From Chthonomonas sp035294165 (GTDB lineage Bacteria > Armatimonadota > Chthonomonadetes > Chthonomonadales > Chthonomonadaceae), in the NCBI RefSeq assembly GCF_035294165.1, contig NZ_DATGLN010000207.1:62001-126000 (forward strand): a stretch of 64,000 nucleotides of DNA, in the 5' to 3' direction. The translations under genes were made by a program, and so were the position numbers. This document shows, one piece after another, positions 51,514 through 60,492 of this stretch (the first letter of the stretch is position 1; each line of letters begins with the position of its first letter). The notes beneath the pieces were generated by a model. The model was given only the letters and a program-made list of their open reading frames with translations. It had not been told where the DNA came from and did not search any database.

Positions 51514-52365
51514 TTAAAATTCTTCATTGTGGGTTGATTTCCCTTTTCGTCGCCTCCAAAGAGGTGTTGCGATGGCGCCGTGCTCTCGGAAGAAGGGGCG
51601 ACGCTGGCGGCGAGCTAAAAAAGCACGGAAGGCATCGTAAAGGGGCGCAGTGCCGCTTGCTCCCTGCAAGAGCGGCTGAAAGCAGGTGGCGTCGCGCCGT
51701 TGAACGGCTATCAGCAGAGAGTCCAGCAGGCCTTGCAGTCGTGTCTCCTGCTGCCGCAGGAACGTTTGGGGGTTCCACGTGGCGTCTGATGTATCTACGA
51801 AGGTTGGTTCCGAGAAGTGGATAAACGCCTCCGGCAAGCGTTCTGTCCAGAACTCGTAGTGTACGGCCATGTGCAGCAGATGGAACCGTTTTAGTCTCAT
51901 GGCGATGTGGGCCAGCCCCGGCTGAAAATGAACCGGACGTTGATAGTTGCTTACCATTTCGCCTTGGGGGGTAAGCCAGAGCGAGCGCGGTTGATTTTTG
52001 AAAAGGTGTTCTACAGTATCCAAAAAGGCCTTGATGCCTTGAAGGTTGGTGCGATCCACGCCGAGAACACCCATTTTGGAGAAGATAGCGTAGCGCTGAA
52101 GTTGTTCGGCATCCATTACAGCATAGACATCGTGATGGAACAGACAATGTTCGACGAAAGCGGGCACAAAGAGGTCCCACCAACTGCTGTGGTTGAGACA
52201 GACGATAAGGGGGGTCGAATCGTTGAGAGCAATGCGAGGGGCATCGCCATAGAGGTAGAGAGTATGAAAGTGGCGTTTGAGATAGCGCGGCACATAGTAC
52301 TGCATAAACCCCTCTTTTAGCCAAGGGATTTTGATGTCTCTTTGGCGCTCGCTTCGTGGCCGCAT
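51514..52365 (-). CDS. Lysophospholipid acyltransferase family protein
   Basis: 283 residues; ATG 52305 (MQYYVPRYLKRHF), with GAGGGG upstream, is an alternative start. PlsC-type motifs: LNHSSWWDLF (motif I, H-x4-D form), GVLGVDRTNLQGIKAF, and SLWLTPQGEMVS with the catalytic-region Pro/Gly. There is no clear membrane helix. It transfers acyl groups to lysophospholipid, glycolipid or a carotenoid/glycosyl acceptor. The C-terminal part is Arg rich. It is the first gene of the minus-strand run and is divergent from the GH172 gene. Confidence 0.82.
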   Translation of the reverse strand: MRPRSERQRDIKIPWLKEGFMQYYVPRYLKRHFHTLYLYGDAPRIALNDSTPLIVCLNHSSWWDLFVPAFVEHCLFHHDVYAVMDAEQLQRYAIFSKMGVLGVDRTNLQGIKAFLDTVEHLFKNQPRSLWLTPQGEMVSNYQRPVHFQPGLAHIAMRLKRFHLLHMAVHYEFWTERLPEAFIHFSEPTFVDTSDATWNPQTFLRQQETRLQGLLDSLLIAVQRRDATCFQPLLQGASGTAPLYDAFRAFLARRQRRPFFREHGAIATPLWRRRKGKSTHNEEF

Positions 52366-52492
52366 GGTGTTATTTTATCCGAAAGTCTTCTGGGATTGAC
52401 AAGACATCTGTGTTGCCGCTTGCAGGAATACCTTATTTCCCTGTCGAAATCCCCTATCTACACGCGAGTGCTATTTCCCTGTGGAGAAAAGG

Positions 52493-54898
52493 ATGTACCA
52501 AACGTTTCGTCATGCGCTTTTACCGGCCATGCTCCTATTAAGCTCGCAACTACTGTATGCTCAACAGTCACCGGTTGCCTTACCAAACCCCATTAACGGG
52601 CCGGGATCCACCTTGTCGCTGGCGCCACGGGCAGCACACCCTCACTCGCCGAAGTTACCCTACGGTTTAGAGTTACTCTCGCGTTTCGATCTGCTGCCCT
52701 ATCTGCGCGACAGTCGCTGTGTGCAGGATTCAAGCTATGATCGCAATTTCTATAATGGAGATTTTGGCCACTTTCTGCGCATGGAGGGTAATACGGCCGT
52801 GCTCGCCGATATCCGTGGGCCGGGGTGCATCTATCGGTTCTGGTCGGCCAATGCGGCCGGGCGTTTGCGCATCTACTTTGATGGAGCGACCACACCCACT
52901 ATAGATTGCGCCATGCAGGATCTCTTTCTCGGTAAGGTACCGCCCTTTCTTCAACCCTTGGTGGGACATAGAAGCGGCGGGTGGTACTGCTACTTCCCAA
53001 TGCCTTTCCAGAAACACTGTCTGATTACCGTGACCGATCCAGGGCCAATGTACTACCATGTGGAGTATCAGCTCTATCCGGACGATACAAAAATAAAAAC
53101 TTTTTCCCCGCAACTCTCTACAAAAGAGCTTGCCGCTTTAGGGGAGACTTTGGAGCAGTGGGAACATTTGGGGCTTGATCCTAAGCCGACAGCGCTAGGG
53201 GAACAAGAGGTGGATGTGCAGACTGCGTGTATGCCCGGTCAGCCACTAACGTTGAACACCGTTAATGGGGCGGGCGAGATAGACGCGCTGCATATTCGCC
53301 TTGACCCGGCAAACATCTACACTCTGCGTCAGACCGTGCTCCGTATCTATTGGGATGGGGCGACTCGTCCGGCAGTAGAGGCACCCGTGGGCGATTTCTT
53401 TGGGGCCGGGTTCGGAAATGAGACATTTGCCGCGCTACCGGATGCGATGAACGACCAGGGCGGTTTTTGCTTTTGGCCGATGCCTTTTGCGAAGAGTGCA
53501 CGGGTGGAACTGATGAACTATGGGCAGAAACCGGTGAACGTGCTGTTTCAGATGCGCTATCACCGTTTGGGACAACCTTTGAAAGATGTTGGGTATTTTC
53601 ACGCGCGTTGGCATCGGCAGATCAACAAGGAGGGGGAGAACTTTCATATTCTCAACGTGCAGGGACGTGGTCTGTATGTGGGCGAGCACACGGCCATGCA
53701 GGGAGATAGGGGCATTTGGTTTCTGGAGGGGAATGAGGAAATTTGGGTGGATGGAGAGTCGTTTCCCTCCATCATCGGAACAGGGACAGAGGACTTCTAC
53801 ACCTCAGGATGGTATTTCGATGAGGGACCCTTTAATGAGGCATTTCATGGCTGTATTCTCAAGGATGAGGCGCACTCGCGGGTGGATGCCTATCGGTACC
53901 AGATTACTGACTGCGTTCCTTTCCAAAAGTCTATTCGGGTAGACATTCAGCATGGCCCCATTGACAACTATCCTGGGTCGGACTATGCCTGTGTGGCCTA
54001 CTGGTATCAGACTGCACCGGAGGACGATTGGTCTCCTCTTGATCCTGCTCAGCTTACCCCCACGCGTTGGCATGCGCAAGATGCCATAGAGGCCGAGAGC
54101 CTGCAGTGGACTGCTGGTGACCCGCAAGTGATAGACGATATGAACCTGCCCGTATTGGCAAGTGGAGGGGCCGTGGTGGCGTTACATGGTGGAACGGCCG
54201 CTTGTGTGCTGCCTGTTTCTAAGGAGGGAGACTACATACTCACGTTAGTGCAGCCACCGTTGGCGGGTACGGCTCGACTAGGCCAGAACTGGTCGGTGGA
54301 TGATCCTAAGCAGTTAGGCCCTGCACCCACAGAGGCGATTCGGGCCGATGAAACGAATAGTGTGCACCAAACGCTTCATTTAACGGCCGGAAACCACACT
54401 CTGTTCTTTCAGATACCGGCAGGGCAGACACTGTACTTGGATTATCTTACGTTGCGGCGTCTGCTGCATCCAAACAGCATTCCGGCCACCGACCTGAAGG
54501 TGGTGGAGGCAACTGGAGGCGATGCCCAGATTCAAGATATGACCGGTTTCGGCCCCTATTGGGATAACAACCAGCAGCTTTGGTTTACCGGTCATCAGCA
54601 GTGCGCCGAGATGACCGTGGAGTTGCCCGTGGAAAAAACGGGGAATTATGAGCTATCGGTCTACTATACAACGGCCAGAGATTATGCCGTTGTACAGGTG
54701 TTGCTTGATGGCAAACCCATCGGGCAGCCGACGGACTGTTATACCCCTGATGTCAAGGCCAAAGAGCAGACCGTATTAGGGAACGTGATGCTGACGGCGG
54801 GCACGCATCTGCTTACATTTCGATCGGTGGGCAAGAACCCGGCTTCTACCAACTACCTTATTGGGATAGATGCCATTGGGCTAAAGCCTCTACCCTAA
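52493..54898 (+). CDS. Secreted GH172 (DUF2961) glycoside hydrolase
   Basis: 801 residues from ATG 52493, preceded by GGAG at 6 bases; an upstream GTG at 52481 lacks this. Signal peptide (LLPAMLLLSSQLLYAQQ). The GH172 core has IYRFWSANAAGRLRIYFDGATTPTIDC, LRIYWDGATRPAVEAPVGDFFGAGFG and EEIWVDGESFPSIIGTGTEDFYTSGWYF. The two similar half-domains are typical of DUF2961 jelly rolls, which trimerise. Known GH172 members act on alpha-fructofuranosides or D-arabinan. The C-terminal 250 residues are two carbohydrate-binding-like sandwiches (QTLYLDYLTLRRL; TNYLIGIDAIGL). The ABC permease follows after 20 bases. Confidence 0.9.
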   Translation: MYQTFRHALLPAMLLLSSQLLYAQQSPVALPNPINGPGSTLSLAPRAAHPHSPKLPYGLELLSRFDLLPYLRDSRCVQDSSYDRNFYNGDFGHFLRMEGNTAVLADIRGPGCIYRFWSANAAGRLRIYFDGATTPTIDCAMQDLFLGKVPPFLQPLVGHRSGGWYCYFPMPFQKHCLITVTDPGPMYYHVEYQLYPDDTKIKTFSPQLSTKELAALGETLEQWEHLGLDPKPTALGEQEVDVQTACMPGQPLTLNTVNGAGEIDALHIRLDPANIYTLRQTVLRIYWDGATRPAVEAPVGDFFGAGFGNETFAALPDAMNDQGGFCFWPMPFAKSARVELMNYGQKPVNVLFQMRYHRLGQPLKDVGYFHARWHRQINKEGENFHILNVQGRGLYVGEHTAMQGDRGIWFLEGNEEIWVDGESFPSIIGTGTEDFYTSGWYFDEGPFNEAFHGCILKDEAHSRVDAYRYQITDCVPFQKSIRVDIQHGPIDNYPGSDYACVAYWYQTAPEDDWSPLDPAQLTPTRWHAQDAIEAESLQWTAGDPQVIDDMNLPVLASGGAVVALHGGTAACVLPVSKEGDYILTLVQPPLAGTARLGQNWSVDDPKQLGPAPTEAIRADETNSVHQTLHLTAGNHTLFFQIPAGQTLYLDYLTLRRLLHPNSIPATDLKVVEATGGDAQIQDMTGFGPYWDNNQQLWFTGHQQCAEMTVELPVEKTGNYELSVYYTTARDYAVVQVLLDGKPIGQPTDCYTPDVKAKEQTVLGNVMLTAGTHLLTFRSVGKNPASTNYLIGIDAIGLKPLP

Positions 54899-54918
54899 TC
54901 CGTACTTCTAGGAGACGT

Positions 54919-55869
54919 ATGCGAGAGATCGTTCGTAATGCAGGCGTTTACGTAGCCGTTGTGGTGGTGGCCTTTTTCTTCGCCATCTGGATACCGCAGT
55001 TTCGACAACCCTCCAATTTGCTGAACGTACTCGATCAGTCGGTAGAGATCGCCATCGTCTCGGTTGGAATGACGATGGTGATTCTCACCGAAGGGATCGA
55101 TCTCTCCGTGGGAAGTTTGGCCGCCTTGGCGCCGTTTCTGGGCGCTTGGTTGATTACGCAGCACGCATCCGGCCCTTTCCATTCCGCCGTTATCGGCGTG
55201 TTGTTCTGTTTGGCGGTCGGTGCACTTGTCGGTCTGATCAATGGAGTGGCGATCACGCGGGCCTATTTGCCGCCGTTTATTGCCACATTGGGCACCATGT
55301 CCATTGTGCGCGGCTTGGCCTACATTGTTTCCCATGGAACCGGCATCACCGAGCTGCCCCGCGGCTACACCTTTTTAGGGCACACACTACCCGGCCAGGT
55401 GACGGTGGGGGTGGTGCTGATGTTGGTGTTATACGCGGTGAGCCATCTGTGGTTATCGCGATCGGCCACCGGTCGCGCCATTTATGCCATCGGCGGCAAT
55501 GAGACGGCCGCGCATCTATCCGGTCTTAGGGTCAATCGGATTAAGCTTGGCGTCTACATTTTGTGTGGCGTTTTGGCGGCTCTTTCCGGCCTAGCCGAAA
55601 CCGCGATGGTAGGCGCTTCCGTGCCCGATGCCGGCATCGATCTTGAGCTGAACTCCATCGCAGCGGTCGTCATCGGAGGGACGAGCCTGAGCGGCGGTCG
55701 CGGGAACCTTGTGGGCACGTTGGCCGGCGCTCTGCTCATGCGGCTTATTCGCAACGGGCTTGACCTTGCCGGCATCGATTCCAACTGGCAAAAAGTGGCC
55801 ATCGGGGCGATTATCATGGGGGCTGTGGCGTTCGATGAATTTCAGAAGAGAAGAGGAGCACGACTATGA
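54919..55869 (+). CDS. Sugar ABC transporter permease (RbsC/BPD_transp_2 family)
   Basis: 316 residues, about nine to ten membrane helices. Family motifs: VSVGMTMVILTEGIDLSVGSLAAL, the helix pair GVAITRAYLPPFIATLGTMSIVRGLAYI, and the coupling segment YAIGGNETAAHLSGLRVNRIKL followed by AVVIGGTSLSGGRGNLVGTL. It imports ribose-like sugars together with the binding protein encoded next; the start of that gene overlaps this stop by 4 bases (ATGA). No RbsA-type ATPase is in the window. Confidence 0.94.
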   Translation: MREIVRNAGVYVAVVVVAFFFAIWIPQFRQPSNLLNVLDQSVEIAIVSVGMTMVILTEGIDLSVGSLAALAPFLGAWLITQHASGPFHSAVIGVLFCLAVGALVGLINGVAITRAYLPPFIATLGTMSIVRGLAYIVSHGTGITELPRGYTFLGHTLPGQVTVGVVLMLVLYAVSHLWLSRSATGRAIYAIGGNETAAHLSGLRVNRIKLGVYILCGVLAALSGLAETAMVGASVPDAGIDLELNSIAAVVIGGTSLSGGRGNLVGTLAGALLMRLIRNGLDLAGIDSNWQKVAIGAIIMGAVAFDEFQKRRGARL

Positions 55870-56918
55870 ACCGTTCATGTTCTATAGGAAAATGTGTTGA
55901 CGTTGAGAGGGATGTTATCGTCAAGCGGGTCTCTCTCAAGCGAGGGCTGTTGATAGGTCTTTTTTTACTCTCGTTGGTGGGATGCAACAGTAACCCTTCC
56001 GGATCGAAGGGGGCAACATCCTCTACGCCAAGTGAGGGCAGCGCTTTGAGCCAACGCGTCATTGCAGTGGTTTCGCCGGCAAAAACCAGTCCGTTTCACG
56101 TCACGTTGGCCGCAGCTGCAGCAGAGGAGGCCAAACGTCTTGGGCTTCCTCCGATTATCGATCAGGCTCCTTCCAGTGAGAGCGACTATACGGGACAGGT
56201 GGCGTTAGTGCAAGATATTATTCAGCGCCATCCGGCGGCGATTAGCGTATGTGGGATCAATCCTCAAGCCTTGGTCAATATCATTAAGGACTGTAACCGG
56301 GCGGATATCCCTATCTTTGTGCACAATCAGATATCCCCCGTTGAGGGCGGGGGCAAGGTAGTCTCTTACATCGGTTATGATGAGTACGAGGGAGGACGAA
56401 AGTGCGGTGAGGAGGCTGCGGAGTTGCTAAAGCAGAAATATGGAACCTATCGAGGCAACGTGGCGATACTAGATGGAGAGCCTGGAGACCACACGAACCT
56501 TCGGGCGGGAGGTTTTAAGGATGCACTTAAGAAGTACCCGGACATTCATATAGTGGCCGAACAGAACGGGCATTGGCTTCGAGCAGATGGCACGGCAATT
56601 ACACGAGATTGGCTTCAGCGCTTCCCGAATCTCGACCTCGTTTTCGGATGTAGTGACGAGATGGCATTGGGGGCGGCCAAGGCAGCGAGGGATGCCGGAC
56701 GCCAGCTTTTGACCATTGGCATTGATGGTAACAGGCCTTCTCTGGAAGCAATCAGAGATGGAAAGTATACGGCCTGTTTGGCTACCCAGCCCGACCTCAT
56801 AGGGAAGACCGTGATTGATACGATTAACGACTATCTCAACGGCAAGAAGGTGCCACCGGTGGTGAAAACGCAGTGTGTTATCGTGACAAAGGCCAATGTT
56901 GCTCAATTTCTGAAGTAG
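55866..56918 (+). CDS. Sugar ABC transporter substrate-binding lipoprotein (RbsB-like)
   Basis: 350 residues. The lipobox L-V-G-C lies near residue 39 after a long, polar N-region with two Cys, so an internal start nearer VSLKRGLLIG is possible. Periplasmic-binding type 1 fold: QRVIAVVSPAKTSPFHVTLAAAAAEEAKRLG, DIPIFVHNQISP, and LVFGCSDEMALGAAKAARDAGRQLLTIGIDGNRPSLEAIRDGKYTAC. Captures a monosaccharide and delivers it to the adjacent permease. Together with GH172 this forms a hydrolyse-and-import unit. Confidence 0.93.
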   Translation: MNRSCSIGKCVDVERDVIVKRVSLKRGLLIGLFLLSLVGCNSNPSGSKGATSSTPSEGSALSQRVIAVVSPAKTSPFHVTLAAAAAEEAKRLGLPPIIDQAPSSESDYTGQVALVQDIIQRHPAAISVCGINPQALVNIIKDCNRADIPIFVHNQISPVEGGGKVVSYIGYDEYEGGRKCGEEAAELLKQKYGTYRGNVAILDGEPGDHTNLRAGGFKDALKKYPDIHIVAEQNGHWLRADGTAITRDWLQRFPNLDLVFGCSDEMALGAAKAARDAGRQLLTIGIDGNRPSLEAIRDGKYTACLATQPDLIGKTVIDTINDYLNGKKVPPVVKTQCVIVTKANVAQFLK

Positions 56919-56920
56919 TT

Positions 56921-56968
56921 GAGGAGTGCGCCGGCGCTTTGCCTTATAAGCTTGCGCCGGCCCTCCTC
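56921..56968 (+). terminator. GC-rich hairpin between convergent genes
   Basis: GAGGAG..GCCGGCG pairs with CGCCGGC..CTCCTC around an 18-base loop, immediately after the binding-protein stop and before the end of the convergent GloVer gene. There is no T-run on either strand, so a Rho-type or transcript-protecting role is as likely as intrinsic termination. Confidence 0.5.
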
Positions 56969-56995
56969 CCTATCGTGACGAGGGCTAAGGTTAAT

Positions 56996-58147
56996 TTAGC
57001 GAGAAGGTACCGGTTTCAGACGCTTCCCTAAATCGTACACGGCACCAAAACCACTGCCATCCGCCCTGAGCCGATACATCACTCCCTGCCCGCCAATCCC
57101 TCCTCCCTCTGTCACCCCATACAACCAACCCCCATCCAACATCACCAATCCACCTAAACCGGTCCAGCCCTCCCCATCTACCCCAAAACTATGCAATACC
57201 CTGTAACCCTCTCCACCTACACCCAACACAAACACACATCCCCCACCTAAACTCCCGCCCTCACTACAGACCCCATACAACTTATCCCCCAATAACAACA
57301 ATCTCCCCACCACATGAGAACCCTCCACACCACCCTTCAATGCGTGCAAAACCCGGTAGCCACTTCCGTCCGCCTTCACTCCAAACACCACTCCCGCCCC
57401 ATAAACACCCCCTCCATACGTCACCCTATACAACCAACCCCCTAAACCCAACACCAATCCACAATAAGGATGGCTCCCATCCCCATTCCGCCCTAAACCG
57501 TCCTCCGCACCAAACTCATGCAACACCCGGTAGCCACTCCCATCCGCCTTCACCCCAAACACCACGCCGTTCCCATAAACCCCTCCACCACTCGTCACCC
57601 CATACAACCAGCCTCCCTCTCCCTCTACCAACTCCACCAACAACGGATAGGCTCCCTCCCTCCCCCCAAACGAATGCAACACCTGAAAGCCGGTGCCATC
57701 CTCTCTTATCCGATACACCACCCCTTTGCCGTACGGCCCTCCTTCCTCCGTCACTCCGTAGAGCCATCCGTCTTGGGTGGGGAGGACACCGGCATAGGGC
57801 AGGGCGCCATCGGGGCCGGAGAAGGCATGGAGGAGGTGAAAGTGGGAGCCATCGGTTTGGAGGGTGAAGAGGGTACCGTCGCAGGCGGGTCCTCCTGCGG
57901 AGGTGGTGCCGAAGAGGTGTTGGTGGGCATCTTGAGCAAGAGGAGCGAAGGGGAAGGCGCCATCTTGGTTGGAGCAGTCGGGTTGGAGGGGAGTGAAGGA
58001 GTGGAGGACACGAAAGCCGGTGCCGTTGGGGGAGAGGGAGAACATCGCCCCCGTATGGTGTGTCCCACCATAGACCAAGTCTCCCAAAAGAATGGATTGC
58101 GCTGATTGAATCCCATAAGGAAAGAGGTCGCTTTCAGGCTCGACCAT
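56996..58147 (-). pseudogene. GloVer tandem-repeat domain, C-terminal part of a frameshifted secreted protein
   Basis: About 383 codons from ATG 58147; the same frame is meaningful back to about 58190. At least seven GloVer repeats (TIGR03803 type) of about 45-58 residues: GGWLYGVT.GGG.YG.GVVF.VKADGSGYRVLH. No signal peptide is found in this frame. The frame immediately upstream (58190-59307) carries one, and reading across with one extra A in the GGAAAAG run joins them into a 770-residue secreted protein. From about 57775 down to 57000 the coding strand becomes strongly G-rich with codons unlike the first part. Extracellular, probably a beta-propeller-like binding protein. Confidence 0.75.
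57320..57610 (-). repeat. Imperfect 174-base direct repeat inside the GloVer gene
   Basis: Two copies of about 100 bases, offset by 174 bases (anchor ACCCGGTAGC at 57351 and ACCCGGTAGC at 57525), encode nearly the same peptide (VVFGVKADGSGYRVLH, with GGGVYG before it). The nucleotide similarity is higher than between other repeats in the gene, which suggests recent duplication or gene conversion. Confidence 0.7.
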
Positions 58148-58189
58148 AAGTAGCGTAAATGCCCACTGTATAGGCTCAAAGGCGCTCTC

Positions 58190-59307
58190 TTTTCCACGGA
58201 TGGAGGAACCACCTCTAGACCGGCGAGCAAACTCATTACTACTCTCTTCACATCGTCTTTGAGCGTGCCCTTCACAACACAGTTGATATCTAGCATACTG
58301 CCCTGATCGGGCATCCAAAACAGATGAGGCCCTGCATACAAAGTCGCCATGTAACCCTCATCAGTCGGAGCAAAAAGCCCACTGAGGCCTGAACGGGTTA
58401 TTATCGGATAGCCGCTTAGGCTATCATGTCCTAATTCGTATCTTAGCGAGTCGACCGTCACAGAAAAGTCCAGATAGCCCCTTTTAGAGGAGCGACCTTC
58501 AGGAACTAAAATCATGTTGGGAACCAGCGTTTCCCAAGCGCCGCCTCCTGCGGTCTCTCCAGCAAAGCGAACTAGCCTCCATCCTTTCGGGAGGCGTACA
58601 TGCACCTCACGCCCATCCAGCCACAGACTAGGCAGGCAGTGATAAACGGAGCGGGTCTGAAGAGGCAAAGCGATACCAGGCAACCAGTTCGCCGGCGGAT
58701 AGGGCTTGGAGTCGATAGAGATTGTAGCAGCAAAGCTTTTTAGCAGGTGTAAGCTCTCGTTAAGTGAAGCCGGTTTTATCGAGGCTTGTAGAAACAGAAA
58801 CGTTCCGTAAGTGCGATCAAGTATAAGGGGTTTACTCTGCAGTATTGGAACAGAAAGCCACAAACATACTGAAAATGGATGAGAAGAGGTCGGTTTCTCT
58901 AGGTAATCTAATCCTCCCGTAAGCCCAGTAGCTGTTTGGAATGAAGAATGCTTTTCTGGGTTATGGTAGTTCTTGAAATAGCCAAGAGAGAGGGTTAGCT
59001 CCTGCTGTTGGTGCTGTTTCGAGGAGAATAGGAGGGTTATACCCTGAAAATCCCAAAATGGGTGGTCTTGAATTTGGCCGTTTGAAGAGATAGCGAGGGA
59101 TACCACACCTTGTTGTGGGTTCTCCAGTTTCACTGCAACAAGCTTCCAACCATCGGGAACATGAAAGCGAAGACGATGGTTGTTTAGCAGAGGCGAGGGG
59201 GACGTGTAGTAGATTGCAGCAGCGAAGCCACCATCTGTTTCCCGTGCATAAAACAATAAAAGATAACACCCTATTAGACATGAAAGAATTTTGCTCATGC
59301 GTTGCAT
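58190..59307 (-). CDS. Secreted protein, N-terminal part of the frameshifted GloVer gene
   Basis: About 372 residues to the presumed frameshift. A signal peptide (ILSCLIGCYLLLFYA) leads into a beta-rich region of unknown family: LRFHVPDGWKLVAVKLENPQQGVVSLAIS and REVHVRLPKGWRLVRFAGETAGGGAWETL look like two related halves. It ends KGTLKDDVKRVVMSLLAGLEVVPPSVEK. The frame nominally runs on to 57751, but there it is a Ser/Pro/Thr-rich shadow of the GloVer repeats. The change of frame falls at the T4 run 58190-58193 (A4 on the coding strand). The start may be Met1 or Met4. Confidence 0.6.
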
Positions 59308-59349
59308 CTTTGCTGTGTTAACCTCATGGACTAAGTGATCAAAATGCTG

Positions 59350-60099
59350 CTAATGTATTGGCCATGCGCTACAGTGAACGCAGTACCATTGCGTCTTCCA
59401 TGAATGGCCACAATCAGGCTCATCCTCAGAGCCATTGACACAAAGATCAATATGCTGCGGATTACCCAAGTGACGTGGGTCGTTCCAGCAAGATTGTCCT
59501 GAGTTACCCTTGTCACATATATGACATGGTACCTTTGTGCCATCAGGTTTGATAATAATGGCTCCCTTTCCAGGGCCACAGCCCTCAGGATGGTTATGAT
59601 CTCCCCCTATGGCGCATATACCAGGTTGCATTTTTATGCCATAACAACTGCACAGTGGGTTACTGCACTGGCAACCACTTAGTTGACACCGGCATTGATG
59701 AGGACGTTGGCTATAGTACGGAATAGAATTATCCACGCCATAGCAGGAAACGCAGACCCACTGATAACCAGTAGGACACTGTTTTTGTGGTTTGAGATGC
59801 CCAGCACAAAGTGGTGTAACTGCTTTGGGTTTCAATCCCGTGGGGTCATGGAGATTGACAGGATTGTTCTCTGTGTACCGATAGAGGTTGTCACTTACCT
59901 CAAACCAAGGGTCCCGCGTCAAAAAACGACCACATCCCCCATCATAATAACGTAAACCCAACAACGTGAAACCTATCTCCCCATCCGTGTAGTAACCCCA
60001 CTGACCTCCATAGCCGAACGGCTCCCCACTTACCAGGCCAACCCCCTGCCCATAACCGTCGTAAAACGAGCTACTCAACACATTCCCTAAACCATCCAT
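59350..60099 (-). pseudogene. RHS/YD-repeat core tip with Cys-rich C-terminal domain, 5'-truncated
   Basis: 249 codons. Residues 1-89 are the RHS-associated core: GLGNVLSSSFYDGYGQ, GLRYYDGGCGRFLTRDP and NLYRYTENNPVNLHDPTGLK. The YD repeats that should precede it, normally a thousand residues or more, are missing. After the core, residues 90-249 form a variable tip with about twenty cysteines (CPTGYQWVCVSCYG, CQCSNPLCSCYG, CHICDKG, WYCVHC), likely metal- or disulfide-rich. In polymorphic toxin systems this position holds the toxin; the domain is not one I recognise. The same frame continues upstream through a TAA (60127-60129) into a signal-peptide frame. Confidence 0.7.
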
Positions 60100-60126
60100 A
60101 CGCTGACATACATTCCCTAATGAGAT

Positions 60127-60273
60127 TTATTGCGGTTTATGGGGGGTGGGCGATACACGAACTTGCCCTAAGGCAATCAGAGGCGCCTCAAGCCCCATCT
60201 GCCATGAGAACAGAGCGGCTGTGGCCACAATAGCGAGGCGTATTTCCAACGAACGAACCGTTGGGCGTGTCAT
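60127..60273 (-). pseudogene. 48-codon signal-peptide frame, 5' remnant of the RHS gene
   Basis: ATG 60273 is preceded by AAAGGAG at 9 bases. The peptide opens MTRPTVRSLEIRLAIVATAALF, a plausible signal, runs through LEAPLIALGQVRVSP and ends TPHKPQ before TAA. This stop is in the same frame as the RHS core that begins ten codons later, so the pair reads signal peptide, stop, RHS tip. A large internal deletion leaving the two ends is the simplest explanation. Its promoter and long leader lie directly upstream. It could alternatively be a genuine small secreted peptide. Confidence 0.5.
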
Positions 60274-60486
60274 CTGTCGTTTCTCCTTTCCCTGCTAGGT
60301 GAGGGAAGTAGCAGGTGCTAATTTTAGAAGCCGGCTTTCCTATAAAGGGAAGCCACTCGGCCTCAGAAGAGGCTCTGACGATAGAACGGGCTTTCGGGAA
60401 GGGTTATGGAGGGGCACTCTGTGCAAGCCCTTTTGCCGATGGGGACCGGTTCCAGGCGTCGAGTGGACGTCGGGAGGGTACATCTG
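60274..60486 (-). promoter_or_regulatory. 213-base structured 5' leader upstream of the RHS remnant
   Basis: Between the promoter and ATG 60273 the transcript would contain several hairpins: GCCTCTTCTGAGGC near 60356-60374, a GGCTTCC/GGAAAGCC stem near 60329-60351, and CCTGCTA/TAGCAGG ending next to the ribosome site (60294-60318). No protein-coding frame in it is convincing. It does not match any riboswitch consensus I can recall. No plus-strand gene is visible in 60274-60739 either. Confidence 0.4.
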
Positions 60487-60492
60487 TAGAAG

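Noticed and set aside
51524..52324. 266-codon minus-strand frame within the acyltransferase
   Set aside because: Arg/Ser/Pro-rich shadow of a gene with clear PlsC motifs in the other frame.
57751..58146. Ser/Pro/Thr-rich C-terminal tail of the 59307 frame as a real linker
   Set aside because: It coincides with in-frame, recognisable GloVer repeats in another frame; codon-phase shadow explains its composition.
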